Source: CAVVJA01 sp963801715 | GTDB lineage: Bacteria > Actinomycetota > Actinomycetes > Mycobacteriales > Jatrophihabitantaceae | Direction of reading: 5' to 3' | Assembly: GCA_963801715.1 (NCBI GenBank) | Contig: CAWDGB010000005.1 | Coordinates: 62,001-126,000 of the forward strand | DNA length: 64,000 nt | Shown: in pieces, positions 52,788-63,792 of the stretch | How positions within the stretch are numbered: position 1 is the first letter of the stretch | How the letters are laid out: every line of letters starts with the position of its first letter | Notes under the pieces: model-generated | Seen by the model: only the letters and a program-made list of their open reading frames with translations | The model's database searches: none | Told to the model about the DNA's origin: nothing | Made by a program: the position numbers and the translations under genes

Positions 52788-53967
52788 ATGCTGCCCGCGA
52801 CCGCGCCCATTCGAGCGCTCCCGCCTTACCGGCGGGATCCGATCACCTGGGTGGCCTTCGTCGAACTGCTGTCCTTCGGTGTGCTCAACGCCGGGCTGGG
52901 CGCGGCGCTCCCCTTTCTTCGCGACGCCGAGCACATCTCGTATCTGGCCGGCGCCCTGCACCAGGTCGCCTTCGCGATCGGCGGCGGACTGGCCGGGATC
53001 CTGACCGCTCGAGCCCGGCGCATGCCCGGACGACCATGGACGATTCGCGGCGGGCTGCTGGTGCGGCAATCGCCTGGCTCGGCGTCGGCTACGGCGACGT
53101 GCTGGCGATCACCGCCGGCGCAGCATTTCTGGTCAGCCTGCTGGCGACCGCGGCGCTCATCCGGCTGTGGGCAGTTCTCGCGGATGCGCACGGCCCGCGC
53201 CGGGCCGTGGCGATGGCCGAAGGCGAGGTCTGGGTCAGCCTCGGTGGCATCATCAGCCCGGCTGATTGCTGTGATGGCCGGTACGGCGCTCGGCTGGCGT
53301 TCCGCGTTCGTGCTGGGCGCCATTCTTGTCGCTAGCACGGTGCTGTTCACCGCGCGCGTCCCGATCCCGCCGCCGGTGCCTCGCACCGCCGCCGATTTCG
53401 ATCCGGACCGCCCGGGTGGGGGGCGGCGGTTTCCGCCGTTGCTCGTCGTGGTGTTCGCGATCGTCGCGTTGGAGTTCGCGCTGACGTTCTGGCTCGCCAG
53501 TTATCTCGCCGATGACGTGGGCCTGAACCGGCAGCTCGCGGTGACCATGGTCAGCGGCCTCTACGCTGGCCAACCTGCTGGGCCGGGTGCTGGCCAGCCG
53601 GCTCGCCCACCGGTTTCGCGCCGAGCTGTTGCTGGCCGGCGCGCTCGCTGTGGTGCTGCTCGGGCTGCCGATCCTGCTGACAGCGCAGAACGCGTACACC
53701 GCCGAACTCGGCCTGGCCATCGCCGGGGTGGGCATCGCGGCGACATTCCCGCTCACCTCGGCGATGCACGTCGCGACGAGCCGGCACGGTGCCGACGCCG
53801 CCATGGGCCAAGTGCTCGCTATCGCATCAGTCGGCCAAATGTGTGGCCCGCTCGTTGTCGCCGTGCTCGCCCAGGTATCGAACTTGCGGGTCGGACTGAT
53901 CGCCTTGGTGGGGTTCACGCTCCTCGCGGCGGGCGCGTTGCGCTGGCAAGTCTCGCGGACGAATTAG
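52788..53967 (+). pseudogene. MFS transporter, three frameshifts
   Basis: This major facilitator protein is about 390 residues long. The ATG at 52788 opens MLPATAPIRALPPYRRDPIT and the first helix. Frame changes fall near 53060 (to AIAWLGVGYGDVLAITAG), near 53265 (to MAGTALGWRSAFVLGAILVA) and near 53570 (to LASRLAHRFRAELLLAGALA), after which the gene reads to its stop. All helices are recognisable when the frames are joined. The substrate is unknown. It converges with the SARP-like gene, its end lying 10 bases from that stop. Confidence 0.75.
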
Positions 53968-53977
53968 CGGCCAAGCA

Positions 53978-56900
53978 TTACTTCACCCACATCTGGCCGA
54001 TCAGCATCGGCAGCGCCGCCGGCGTCGTCTGGACATTTCCGACCCGCGTCGAGGTGAATACGTCGATGACCGCGTTTGCAGTCGGGACCACTGGAGCGTC
54101 ATCCATGATGCGACGATCGATCTGCCCCCACAGGGATAGGGCTTCGGGAGGGTTCGACTAGCTGTGCAGACTTCGCCTGCGCGACAAGTTCGTCCACCTC
54201 GGGTCGACAGTAACGGTTGACGTTGTTGTCCCACGGCGTTTGCGCAGAAGGCCGGCAGGAAAACAGATAGTCGAAATATGCGTCGGGCCTCGGATAGTCG
54301 GGAATCCAGCCTGGAGTGATGGCGACGTCCACCTTATGGCTCGGGTCGCTGATGAAGGGCATATACATGGCGTTGTCATTGGTCAGCAAGTGCGTTACCG
54401 GGCGATAGCCGATATCGCGCAGCACCGATGCCACATACTGGAGCTTGTTGGGGGGCATAGCGTTGCCCGTAGACATCAACGGTCATCCCTGCGGTACCAG
54501 ATGCCTTGACGAAGGACCGAGCTAGCTGCGACGTTTGGCGCGAAGCTGTCGTCACTGTACGGACAATAAGAGACATGGCCCGGGAATCCGGGCGGCAGGA
54601 TTTGACAGGCGGGCCGAGCGGCAACTTCGCCGCCGAGAATCTCTGCGAACTGGCGCCGGTCAAATGCATAGTTGACCGCGCGACGAGTACCCACCTGGTC
54701 GAACGGCGGAGCGGTGCACGTTCAACGTTAGGTAATGGGTTTGGAACCAGGGTTGCTCGTGGAACTGCCTCGGGTACCGGGCCCGCAAATGCACGTTGGT
54801 CGCTTCGTCACCGAATAAGAGCATGACGTCTGCTCGCCCGGCGAGGACGTCGGCGACACCGGACGCCTCGGACGGACCTGGGCTTGACATATCGGATGAC
54901 GTCGGGGTAGCCCGCCGGCTGTGCCGCGTAAGACCACTGTCGGAAGTACGGGTTGCGCCGCAGCACGATCAGCTCACCTTTGAGGAAGTTGGAGATCTGA
55001 TACGGGCCCGTGCCGGCAAGCGGCTTAGCTGACTCGATGTCGGGCGCATCCTTCGGGGTTGCGACGACGAGCGTCAGCGTTAGTTTGTCGAGGAAGCCCG
55101 GATCGGCCTCGCTCAGCCGGAAGGTGATCCGCCCCGCGACGTCGTCGACCTGTATGCCGGCGATCGAGTCACATTTTCGCGATCGGTGATGCAGGCCGGC
55201 GCACCGACGATTGCGCTGTACACGGCTGGATTTCCGCCGTGCCGGCCGACTGTCAGCTCGCGTACAATTCCACGGCGCACGTCACTCGCGTGCACCACGT
55301 CGCCATTCGAGAATCGGACGCCAGATCGAATCGTGAACGTATAGGTTCGGCCCCCGTTCGTCACGGTGGGCAGCGCGACCGCCAAATCGGGGACGATGGC
55401 CACGCCCGCGGCGCCACCGGTCGCACTGTAGGCGACGAGACCGTCGTACACCGGTCGCGTCAGGACGCCGAATTCTAGGTTGTACGCGGTCGCGGGATCG
55501 ACATAGTTCAGAAGGCGTGGCGTCGGACGAAACGAACGTTAGCGTTCCGCCCAGGTGTGACGCGTTCGCGAAGGCCGCAGACGTCAACCATAGGTCGCTT
55601 TCCGGCGACCGCCAGGCCGTGTGGCGAAGCACCGACCGCATAGGTCTGGACGACGCGGTTCGTCGCCGGATCGATTCGGCTGATCGTGCCGTCGTACTCG
55701 TTGCTGGCCCAGATCGCACCGTGGGCTAGCGCGAGCGAGCTCGGTCCGTCGCGGACCGGAATCGTGCCGCGCACGAGTCCGGTCTGTGGATCGATCTTGA
55801 GTGACGCTCGACGCCGACTGGTTGGCAACCCAGAGGGAACCGTCGGCGTGCAGAAGGCCTGCGGCACCGGCGTCGGCTCGGGCGCTGTTCACTGGCCCGC
55901 CGGTACTCGCGTCGAGGTGGGAGACCGTGCCGTCGGCGCCGTTCGCGACCCACAGGGAGTCGCCGTCGACGAGCAATCCGTCCGGGACCGTCGCCAGCCG
56001 GCACCGTCTGGACCTGACCGGAATCGATGTCGATCCGGGACAGATTGTCGTCGCCGCTGTTGGCGACCCAGACAACTCCCGGACCGGCGGCGAGGGCGGC
56101 CGGCAGCGCCCCGACCGGAATCGGTGGCGACCACTCGGTTGGTCGCCGCGTCGATCTCGGTGACGCTGCGCGTCGGAACCGTTGGCGACCCAGACGTCTT
56201 GCGCGGACAGCGCGATCGCGGTCGGGATTCGAGCCGACCTCGAACGTCTCTATGACTTCGTGGGTCTTCGGATTGACGCGTTGCACCGTGCGTTCGCCGC
56301 TGTTCGCGACCCACAATGAACCGAAGCCGTACACCAGCGCGTCCGGGGTCTGCCCAACCTGGACGGCGTCGTGCAGGGCTCCGTCAGCGTCGAGAATTCC
56401 GATGCTGTTCGGCGGTAACGCAGCCAGCGTGTGCTTAGGCTTCTGGCTGAGAACGACAGCGGCGACTATGCCCGCGGCGGCCACGATTGCGAGGATGACC
56501 GCCGACGACCAGCCACCGCGTGCGCAGCCACGGTCGGCGACGGCGCGAGCGCGGCTCAGCAGCTGGTTGGGGCTGAGATTCTGGCGGCGCCGCCTCGGCC
56601 TGAGGTGTCGAGGGCGGGTTCCACGCCAGCGCCGGATCGTGCGCGAGCACCTGCTGGTGAAGTCGCTGCAGTGGCGGGCTGGGGTCGACGCCGAGCTCGT
56701 CGGCGAGCTGGTGCCGTAGCTGGTCATAGGCCGCGAGCGCGTCGGACGGCCGGCCGCATCGATAGAGGGCGAGTATTCGCTGGTACTGCAGCCGTTCGTT
56801 CAGCGGATCGTGATCGACCAGCTCGTTGAGCTGGCTGAGCACGGACGCGTGCCGGCCGAGCGCCAGCTCCGCGTCGATCTTGGCCTCGACGGCCGCCTTT

Positions 56901-57421
56901 CGCCGGTCGGCCAGCCGGGTCGCCACTGGCGCGACGAACTCGTAGTCAGCCAGATCGGCGAGAACGTCGCCGCGCCAGAGCGCGAGCGCCCGGTCGAGCT
57001 CGGTCACCGCATCGGCTGGTGCGCCGTCCGCGAGCAGCCGTTCGCCGCCGTCTACGCCGCGCTCGAACAGGACCGAGTCGAGGGTCTCCGGAGCGATCGT
57101 GAGGCGATACCGGCCGTTCTCCGTGACGACCACTTGACCCGGAGCGCCCCGCCCCCGATCCGGTTCCAGCACCTGGCGAAGGTGAAAGACGTACGTCTGG
57201 ACGGTGCTCGCGGCGCCGACCGGGACGTCCTCGCCCCACAGTGCGTCGGCCAGCTGGTCGACGGTGAGGCCGGCACCGTCGGCGAGCAGCATGCGAGCCA
57301 GGACCGCCCGCTGCTGCCGTCCACCTAACGGCAGCGGAACATCGCCGTGAGTTACCCGAAGCGGCCCCAAGACCCCGAACGCGTAGCCCCGGTTGGAGGC
57401 CGCTTCCTCGGCCTCGACCAT
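53978..57421 (-). pseudogene. SARP/BTAD regulator - membrane anchor - beta-propeller - family 5 solute-binding chimera, many frameshifts
   Basis: This is a composite protein of about 1,150 residues. The N-terminal 250 residues are an intact SARP: OmpR-type winged helix (FGVLGPLRVTHGDVPLPLGG, then STVQTYVFHLRQVLEPDRG) and a BTAD helical domain (ELALGRHASVLSQLNELVDH). A basic linker and one membrane helix (SSAVILAIVAAAGIVAAVVL) follow. Then come YVTN-type propeller repeats (YGFGSLWVANSGERTVQRVN and similar). A solute-binding family 5 domain (YDGLVAYSATGG, TYTFTIRSGVRFSNGDVVHA, FAEILGGEVAARPACQILPP, NVNRYCRPEVDELVAQAK) ends at a TAA (53978-53980) after PAALPMLIGQMWVK. At least six indels break it. 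Confidence 0.72.
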
Positions 57422-57534
57422 GCCGCCCCCTCCTACGGACGTAGCCAGAGGTTACGCGGGGTAGCGAGCACCTCCAAGCTGACGACGCAAGCGTTGAGGT
57501 TGACACCGGTGTCGCCCGCTGCTGCCCTTATGTC

Positions 57535-60497
57535 ATGCCGCGAGCCCGACCGTTGGCCGGACGGCGGCAGGAGGTCGCCGCGTTACGCGAGCACCTGGCG
57601 CCGAACAGTCCTTACCGCGCGGTCGTCCTAGTCGGCGATGCGGGCGTCGGCAAGTCGAGACTCGTGACCGAGATAGCGGCGCTCGACGAGTTCCTGGTCT
57701 TCCTCGGCTGGTGCCTACCTCGCTCGGAAGGGCTTCCGTTCCTGCCGGTCGTCGACCTGCTGCGCGCCATACGGAAGGACGAACCCGCCGTGAGCGCACA
57801 GTCGCTTGCGGACTGTCCACCCTTTGTGGCCGCCGAGCTGCGTCGCGTGCTGCCCGAGCTGGCCGATATCGGCGACGAGGACGGGACCGCGCCACCGCAC
57901 GAGCCGTGGATGCGAGTTCGGTTGTTCGACGCCTTGGAACAGTTCTTCGCCAATCTGGTCACCCCGTCACCGATCGCGCTCGTACTCGAAGATATTCACT
58001 GGGCCGACCGGACGACGCTCGACTTGCTCGACTACCTGATGTCGCCAGGTCATGGCCTGCCCGAAAAGCTCCTGCTGACATATCGATCGGGCGAGGCGCA
58101 CTCAGCAGAGGTCGAAGACTGGCTCGATCGTCTGCGACGGGTCAGTGGGGTGCGTCTGATGGAGCTCGCGCCGTTGACCCGATCCGAGACCGCCGAACAG
58201 ATCGAGGGCCTGCTCGGTCAAGCAGTATCGCCCGAGCTGGCGGACGAAATCTTCGATCGGTCAGAAGGCAACGCCTTCTTCACCGACCAGCTCGTCGCCG
58301 CGACCCGGGAGCACTCCGGTGACGGCCGGACAATAACGGCACTGCCCCCCGGACTGACGTCGCTGCTGCTCTCTCGGGCCCGCTCGGTCCACGGCTTGGC
58401 GAGAGAGATCATGCTCGCGCTCGCAGTGGCGACCCACCCGCTCGAAGAACACCAGCTGGCGTCCCTCTGCAACACGACCGAGCGCGACGTCCAGGCGGGA
58501 GTGGACGAGCTCGCGCGGCGACAGTTGCTGCGCCGGGTCGACGCGGGTGACGCACCGCAGCTTCGCCACGCTCTCCTGGCCGAGGCGATCGCTGACTCCA
58601 TGTTGGCCAGTCGACGTCGTCAACTTCATGCCCGCGTGGCCCAACTTCTGATCGACGAGGGCGGATCGTCTCCCGCGTGGATCGCCGAACATCTCGCCGC
58701 CGCTGGACGTCTCGACGACGAGCTGAGCTGGCGCGTACGAGCGGCCCGGCAGGCCGAGGCGGTCTACGCCTCAGCGGAGGCATTCCGCCACTGGCACCGG
58801 CTCGATGGTGATCTGGGACAGCGTTCCGACGGCCGGCGACCGGGCCGGAATCGACCTGGCCGAGGCGTTCGACCGGGTGATCAACACTGCCGACGATGCG
58901 GGCCTAGGAGATCCGAGGGGCTGAACTAGCCGAGCAAGCGTTCGAGCGGCTCGCCGACTCGGTGAGCGGTGCCGACGCGGTGCGGTTGTACTGCACCCTG
59001 GGCAAGTATCGCTGGTTCACCAAGTCGCCCGCAGAGCGGGATCGAAGCGTTCAGACGGGCCTGTCGAGATCGGTGAGTCATTGCCTCCGGACGAGTATTT
59101 CGCCGACGCCTGCGAGGGGCTCGGGCACATCTTCAGCTGGCAGTACGAGTACGACGAAGCTCGGCCGTACGCCGCGCGAGCGGTAGCGGCCGCGAAAGCG
59201 GCCGGGCTGACGGAGGTCGTCAAGTATTTCGGCTACGGGGAGGCGATGTGGCTCGCCCGAGCGGGAAACGACGAGCTCGCCCTCGCCGGATCCAGGAGGC
59301 TCGGGCAATCGACCCTGGCCCGATGGATCCCCGACTGACGATGGATTGCCTCGGCGAGGAGATGGCGGGCCCATCTTGCGCTCGACGACCTGCCCAGGGT
59401 CGTCGAGATCGGCCTTGCCTGCGCTCCGCGATGTCCAGCAGTGGGACGCAAGGCACTCCTACTCGGCGCAGCGACTCTACGTCATGGTCGGTGAGTCGCT
59501 GCTCGAACTTGGCCGGGTATCGGAAGCGGCCGAACTACTCGACCCGATCACACCCCCGGAACGGTTCCGCACGTCGCGCATTGCGTACTAGCAGCGGGCC
59601 AACCTGGACATGGTTCGCGGGGATCTCGTCGCGGCGGACCAGTTCTGGCGCGCCGAACCCAGCATCCGCGGAAGCTGGCCGCTGGTCGCTCACCGAGGCG
59701 CATAACCACGCCGCCTTGCGGGCCGAGCTCGCGCTATGGATGGGCAACCCCGCCCTCGCCTTCGACGAAGTGCTGACCATGCTCAGGGCGCTCGAGGGCA
59801 CGGACGGCCCGGGGCGGCCGGCAATCTGTTCACGCTCGGCATCCGCGCCTGCGCCGACCTGGCGGAAGCGGGCAATACCGACGAGGCCGGTACCGCCTTC
59901 GACGAGCTGGCCGGCCTACGTAGCCGAGCCAGGTCCGACCCGTTCGCGGGGCCGGTGCCCAAGACGGCCCCCGCGGCCGGTCTGCTGTGGACGGCGGAAC
60001 AGTCCCGTCTCGGTCGCTGCTCGGATCCAGATTCGTGGGAGCACGCCGCCGCGGCCTGGCACGCACTGAGCCGTCCGCACCGACGCGCGTACGCGCTGTA
60101 CCGGCAGGCGGAAGCCATGCTCGCCGACTGGACCATGCATGCCGCTGCCGAGCCGATACTGCGAAGCGCGGCCGTCGAGGGAGCTGGCCATCGGCCCCTC
60201 ACCCGGCAGATCCGACAGCTGGCCCAGCGAGCCCGGATCACGGTCACCACGGCCGACCCGCCGCCGGACAGCCCGAGCAGCCCGAGCAGCCCGGCAATGT
60301 TCGGGCTGACCGAACGGGAGCTCGCGGTCCTCCGCCTGCTCGGCCAGGGGCGCACCAACGCCGAAATCGGCCGAATGCTGTTCATCAGCCCGAAGACCGC
60401 GAGCGTGCATGTCACGAACATCCTCCGCAAGCTGGGCGCCACGAGTCGCGTGCAGGCAGCCACCATCGCCGAACGGGCACGACTGCTCGACGGCTGA
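57535..60497 (+). pseudogene. LuxR-family regulator with AAA ATPase domain, frameshifts and one nonsense codon
   Basis: This is a large ATP-binding LuxR (LAL) regulator of about 985 residues. It starts at ATG 57535. The ATPase is intact: Walker A LVGDAGVGKSRL near residue 36 and Walker B ALVLEDIHWADRTTLDLLDY near residue 145. From about 58800 the TPR-like middle is broken by several indels and an in-frame TAG at 59589-59591. Recognisable pieces include CEGLGHIFSWQYEYDEARPY and RLYVMVGESLLELGRVSEAA. The C-terminal HTH (LTERELAVLRLLGQGRTNAE, then MLFISPKTASVHVTNILRKL) is intact. It is divergent from the SARP chimera, with 113 bases between. Confidence 0.8.
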
Positions 60498-60639
60498 CTA
60501 ACGCTTGCGTCCAAGCAGGCTCCAAACGGGCTTCCAAACCGCTATCGAGGCGTCTCCGAGCACCCTGCGGTCCGCTGTGGGCACGGCACACCAGCCCCCG
60601 GCCCCGGAGACTGGTCGACTCACTCTAAGGAGCCCGGCC

Positions 60640-60939
60640 ATGATCGTCATCCGCCGCATCACCGCTACCGTCCTCGCCACGGTCGCCACCGTTCTCGGGC
60701 TGCTCGCCGCGGCAGCCGCTGCCGCCGCCTCGCCCGTCGACCCGAACGACGGCAACGGCTTTCCGACTTCCGTGCCGCAGGCACCTACCGGCCCGCCGAA
60801 TACCACGATCGTGAACAGCGGATCGCCGTGGTGGACCTTCGTCCTCGTCGCCGCCGCCGCAGTCGCGGTGACGCTGCTCGTGGGCCTGCTCATCAGCCGG
60901 CTCCGCCGCCACGACGCGGCAGCGCAAGTCGCGCACTAG
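60640..60939 (+). CDS. Small exported membrane protein
   Basis: This 99-residue protein has AAGGAG 8 bases before the ATG. A signal-like segment (ATVLATVATVLGLLAAAAAA) precedes a short extracytoplasmic part rich in P, N and T. A C-terminal helix (WWTFVLVAAAAVAVTLLVGL) ends in a basic anchor, ISRLRRHDAAA. The topology suggests a small type I membrane protein. It is followed by the methyltransferase gene 32 bases on, probably in one transcript. Confidence 0.75.
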   Translation: MIVIRRITATVLATVATVLGLLAAAAAAAASPVDPNDGNGFPTSVPQAPTGPPNTTIVNSGSPWWTFVLVAAAAVAVTLLVGLLISRLRRHDAAAQVAH

Positions 60940-60971
60940 CGACACCGCCATCTCAACCCAGGAGGCAAGTG

Positions 60972-62045
60972 ATGACCGTTGACATAGACACCACGCCCGT
61001 AGACCAGGACGCGCTCTTCGAGCTGATCGGGCGCTTCGTCGGTGACCTCGGGGCGACCATGGCCGCCGGAAACATCGTGATCGGGCATCGGCTCGGGCTG
61101 TACTCGGCGCTGGCCGAGACTCCGGCCACGCCGGAACAGCTGGCCACCCGGACCGGCACCAACCAGCGGTACGTGACCGAGTGGCTGGCCGGTCAGGCGG
61201 CCGGCGGATACGTCAGCTTCGACGCCCCAACCGGCACGTTCGCGTTGACGCCGGAGCAGGCATTCGCGCTGGCCGATCCGGATGGACTCAGCTTGCCGGC
61301 CGCGTTCTTGATCGCAGTCGGAGCGTTGCGCGCGGAGCCGCGAATCACCGAGGCGTTTCGAACCGGCGCCGGCTTCGGCTGGCATGAGCACGACCCAGAC
61401 GTGTTCACCGGCACGGAGGCGTTCTTCCGCCCGCTGTATGTCGCCAATCTGGTGTCCAACTGGATCCCGGCGCTCGACGGCGTCGACGCCAAACTCACCG
61501 CCGGCGGGCGGGTCGCCGACGTCGGCTGCGGCCTGGGAGCCTCCACCGTCCTGCTGGCCCAGGCCTACCCGGACGCGACCATCGTCGGGTCGGACTATCA
61601 CCGCGAGTCCATCGACATCGCTCGAAGCCGAGCCACCGACGTCGGCGTCGCGAACCGGACATCCTTCGAGGCGAGTTCTGCCCAAACCTTCAGCGGATCC
61701 GGTTACGACCTGGTGGCGACGTTCGACTGCCTGCACGACATGGGCGACCCCCTCGGCGCGGCGCGTCATATCCGCGAGGCGCTCGCCACCGACGGCACCT
61801 GGCTCATCGTCGAGCCCTACGCCGGCGACGCGGTGTCGGACAACCTCAATCCACTGGGACGCATGTACTACTCGGCCTCGAGCTTCCTGTGCGTGCCCAA
61901 CGGACTGTCCCAACCCGGCGGATACTCACTCGGCGCCCAAGCCGGCGAACGTCGCATCCGTCAAGTGGTCACCGACGCGGGATTCACCCGCTTTCGCCGA
62001 GCCGCGGAAACCCCGTTCAACCTCGTGTACGAGGCCCGACGCTAG
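60972..62045 (+). CDS. SAM-dependent methyltransferase with N-terminal winged helix
   Basis: This is a 357-residue enzyme. The N-terminal helical/winged-helix part (LATRTGTNQRYVTEWLAGQA) resembles the dimerisation domain of O-methyltransferases and of the Rv2258c-type group. The Rossmann SAM site is VADVGCGLGASTVLLAQAYP near residue 180, followed by IVGSDYH and FDCLHDMGDP. GGAGG lies 6 bases before the ATG. The substrate is unknown. A strong hairpin follows. Confidence 0.88.
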   Translation: MTVDIDTTPVDQDALFELIGRFVGDLGATMAAGNIVIGHRLGLYSALAETPATPEQLATRTGTNQRYVTEWLAGQAAGGYVSFDAPTGTFALTPEQAFALADPDGLSLPAAFLIAVGALRAEPRITEAFRTGAGFGWHEHDPDVFTGTEAFFRPLYVANLVSNWIPALDGVDAKLTAGGRVADVGCGLGASTVLLAQAYPDATIVGSDYHRESIDIARSRATDVGVANRTSFEASSAQTFSGSGYDLVATFDCLHDMGDPLGAARHIREALATDGTWLIVEPYAGDAVSDNLNPLGRMYYSASSFLCVPNGLSQPGGYSLGAQAGERRIRQVVTDAGFTRFRRAAETPFNLVYEARR

Positions 62046-62066
62046 CTGCACCGCGGCTGCACAACG

Positions 62067-62104
62067 CAAAGAGCCTGCGCCCGGGAGGGGGCGCAGGCTC
62101 TTTG
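62067..62104. terminator. Bidirectional terminator between methyltransferase and hspR
   Basis: CAAAGAGCCTGCGCC (62067-62081) and its exact complement (62090-62104) form a 15-base stem with an 8-base loop. The stem ends in CAAA/TTTG, so each strand has a short T-run. It lies between convergent genes. Confidence 0.85.
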
Positions 62105-62130
62105 ACGGTGCGGCAGGCGAGGAGGCGGTT

Positions 62131-62520
62131 TCAGCGGCGCGGCGGACGCCAGACGACGAGCGCCGTGGACGGGCCGCGGGCGGTGTCCAGCTCGGCGTAA
62201 AGCTGCTCCAGGTGGGCCATCAACTCGGCTACCCGCGCCTGCAGCGCGTCGACATGGGATTCCAGCTCGATGATGCGTTTGATTCCCGCGAGATTCACAC
62301 CCTCGTCTTGCGAGAGTCGCTGCACCTCACGCAGCAAGGCCACATCGCGCGCCGAATAACGCCGGCCACCGCCGACCGTCCGGCCCGGGGTGACCAGGCC
62401 GAGCCGGTCGTACTGACGGAGTGTCTGGGCGTGCATGCCCGCCAGCGACGCAGCGACCGAGATCACGAAGACCGGCGCGTCCTCGGGCACGTCGTTGGGA
62501 ACCGCGCGGCGACTAACCAT
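62131..62520 (-). CDS. hspR: Heat-shock repressor HspR (MerR family)
   Basis: This 129-residue repressor has a MerR-type winged helix: FVISVAASLAGMHAQTLRQY, then DRLGLVTPGRTVGGGRRYSA and VQRLSQDEGVNLAGIKRIIE, which is the classic HspR pattern. A coiled helix and the basic ending WRPPRR follow. The ATG at 62518-62520 has GGAGG upstream and lies one base after the dnaJ stop. HspR binds HAIR sites; one is visible before clpB at 20060, and the operon's own promoter would lie right of the window. Confidence 0.95.
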   Translation of the reverse strand: MVSRRAVPNDVPEDAPVFVISVAASLAGMHAQTLRQYDRLGLVTPGRTVGGGRRYSARDVALLREVQRLSQDEGVNLAGIKRIIELESHVDALQARVAELMAHLEQLYAELDTARGPSTALVVWRPPRR

Positions 62521-62521
62521 C

Positions 62522-63733
62522 TCAGCCTCCCGATGTCGCGGGCCGGGCGCCACGCGCGAGGGCGGCGGTGATTTGCGGACGCGGATCGTCACTCTGTGCC
62601 TCCGCGTACTTCTGCAGCGCATCCTTGGCGTCGCCACTTACTTTCTGCGGCACGGCAACCTCAACGGTGACGAGCAGGTCGCCCGCCCCTCCGCCCCGCT
62701 TGGGCGCGCCCTTGCCGCGGGCCCGCAGCGTGCGTCCGGACGGCGTGCCGGCCGGCACGCGCAGTGCGACCGATCCATCCAAGGTCGGTACACGCAACGT
62801 CGTGCCCAGGGCCGCTTCGGCAAATGTGATTGGCGCGGTCAACGTCAGATCGTCGCCGCTACGACCGAACAGATCGTCGGCGGCGACATGCACCGTGACA
62901 TACAGGTCGCCGGCCGGTCCACTGCGGGCGCCTGGACTGCCCTTGCCGGGGATCCGCAACCGCGCGCCATCTCGCACGCCTTGCGGTACCCGCACGGTGA
63001 TGCTCCGGGTCTGCGTCGTCACGCCGGAGCCAAGGCACGTTGGGCACGGCTCGTCGATTACCTGGCCGGTGCCCTGACACACTCGGCAGGGCTCACTGAA
63101 GCCGAACGCCCCCTGGTTATGGCTAACGAACCCCGAACCGCCGCAGTTGGTGCAGACATGCGGCGCAGTGCCCGGCTTCGCCCCGATCCCGCCGCAGGTG
63201 CGACAGGTTGCGGGGCCGGACAGCTGTAACGGGAGCGTCGCGCCGTGCACCGCCTCGTCGAAACCGAGCGTGACGGAGGCCTCGAGGTCCTGACCTCGAG
63301 TCGGTCCGGTCGAGCCTGCGGTCCGGGTCCGGGTGCGCCCGCGCGAGTTGCCGAACAGCCCGCCGAACAAGTCACCCAAGCCACCGCCGCCCGTGGTCGT
63401 TGCGGTGCTGTCGCCGAACAGGTCCGACATGTCGAAGGGCACGCCGCCGGGACCGGTGCTGCCCGCGTTCGGAAAACCGCCGCGGTACGCGCCGCCGGCG
63501 AACACTGACCGCGCTTCGTCATATTCCTTGCGCTTCGCGTCGTCGGAGAGGACGTCATAGGCCTCCGAGACCTCCTTGAACCGAGCCTCGGCCTCGGCGT
63601 TGCCCGGGTTCTTGTCCGGGTGCAGCTCGCGAGCGAGCTTGCGGTAGCTCTTCTTGATGTCTGCCGCACTGGTGTCCTTGGTGACGCCCAGCGCCTTGTA
63701 GTAGTCCTTTTCGAGCCAGTCCTTCGTGCTCAC
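62522..63733 (-). CDS. dnaJ: Chaperone DnaJ
   Basis: This 403-residue co-chaperone stimulates DnaK ATPase. The J domain spans about residues 9-75 with HPD in ARELHPDKNPG. A Gly/Phe-rich region follows, then four zinc-finger repeats (CRTCGGIG, CTNCGGSG, CRVCQGTG, CPTCLGSG) between about residues 185 and 245, then the C-terminal substrate domains. It is the hspR-linked DnaJ1 type. It lies between grpE and hspR on the minus strand. Confidence 0.97.
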   Translation of the reverse strand: MSTKDWLEKDYYKALGVTKDTSAADIKKSYRKLARELHPDKNPGNAEAEARFKEVSEAYDVLSDDAKRKEYDEARSVFAGGAYRGGFPNAGSTGPGGVPFDMSDLFGDSTATTTGGGGLGDLFGGLFGNSRGRTRTRTAGSTGPTRGQDLEASVTLGFDEAVHGATLPLQLSGPATCRTCGGIGAKPGTAPHVCTNCGGSGFVSHNQGAFGFSEPCRVCQGTGQVIDEPCPTCLGSGVTTQTRSITVRVPQGVRDGARLRIPGKGSPGARSGPAGDLYVTVHVAADDLFGRSGDDLTLTAPITFAEAALGTTLRVPTLDGSVALRVPAGTPSGRTLRARGKGAPKRGGGAGDLLVTVEVAVPQKVSGDAKDALQKYAEAQSDDPRPQITAALARGARPATSGG

Positions 63734-63792
63734 TGGTGCGTCACCTCGCTTTCCTTCTCATGGTGCCGTCGGTAGCCGAGACGACGGCCGTC

